A stretch of 41,186 nt of DNA from Nemertoderma westbladi. Lineage: Eukaryota > Xenacoelomorpha > Nemertodermatida > Nemertodermatidae. The translations under genes and the position numbers were made by a program. The stretch lies in NCBI GenBank assembly GCA_032718475.1, contig JAUCBJ010006971.1, positions 1-41,186 of the forward strand. Direction: 5' to 3'. Each line of letters opens with the position of its first letter. Position 1 is the first letter of the stretch. Positions 41,131 through 41,186 of this stretch are shown piece after piece. Under the pieces are notes generated by a model that saw nothing but the letters and a program-made list of their open reading frames with translations, made no database searches and was not told where the DNA came from.

Positions 41131-41186
41131 TCCTGATAACAATGATTTTTCATTTCAGGTCCGGTAGGGTTGAGTTGTTCGGCAAG

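Overview
The window is animal nuclear DNA, most likely from an invertebrate. Two genes are clearly recognisable, both on the minus strand and both uninterrupted: ERGIC1 (ER-Golgi intermediate compartment protein 1, 18629-19495) and ORC4 (origin recognition complex subunit 4, 26543-27871). The rest is AT-rich intergenic DNA full of transposable elements and tandem arrays. LINE-type reverse transcriptases, tRNA-derived SINE-like units, a TIR transposon with a DDE-like domain, and many foldback/MITE elements all point to a metazoan. I cannot name the species. I found no tRNA gene, rRNA, CRISPR array, operon or prokaryotic signal.

Layout. 1-3085: AT-rich DNA with small direct repeats and one perfect hairpin. 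3086-3430: a degenerate 20-bp tandem repeat lying just past the 3' end of a broken minus-strand LINE (3494-5975; endonuclease end plus reverse transcriptase with its YADD box). 6311-7213: three adjacent inverted-repeat elements, one holding a GAC microsatellite. 7632-8390 and 13412-13940: two plus-strand Cys/Pro-rich reading frames of unknown function, on either side of a 3.6-kb TIR transposon (9635-13220). That transposon carries a minus-strand DDE-like (DUF7869-type) reading frame expanded by about 22 in-frame copies of a 39-bp unit. 14275-17695: two SINE-like units flanking a ~2.9-kb, 36-bp minisatellite with higher-order structure.

18629-19495: ERGIC1. 19920-20716: a hAT-like non-autonomous element with a near-perfect 8-bp target duplication. 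22284-22784: 46-bp tandem repeat. 23066-23467 and 24015-24238: two more foldback elements. 24401-24682: (GGGAC)n running into a 23-G tract. 26030-26300: a tRNA-derived SINE-like unit. 26543-27871: ORC4. Its upstream region runs into a nested foldback element (28026-30426) flanked by an 11-bp direct duplication. 29056-35730: five copies of a ~1.27-kb non-coding element, each carrying seven X-box-like palindromes about 150 bp apart. 36660-39689: a degraded plus-strand LINE whose C-terminal codons have expanded into about 130 essentially identical 15-bp units. 40.9-41.1 kb: a cluster of ACGCGT palindromes.

The two cellular genes are functionally unrelated (early secretory traffic and DNA replication licensing). 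The most unusual features are the X-box element family, the in-frame expansion of tandem repeats inside two transposon reading frames, and the repeated pairing of retroelement 3' ends with tandem arrays.
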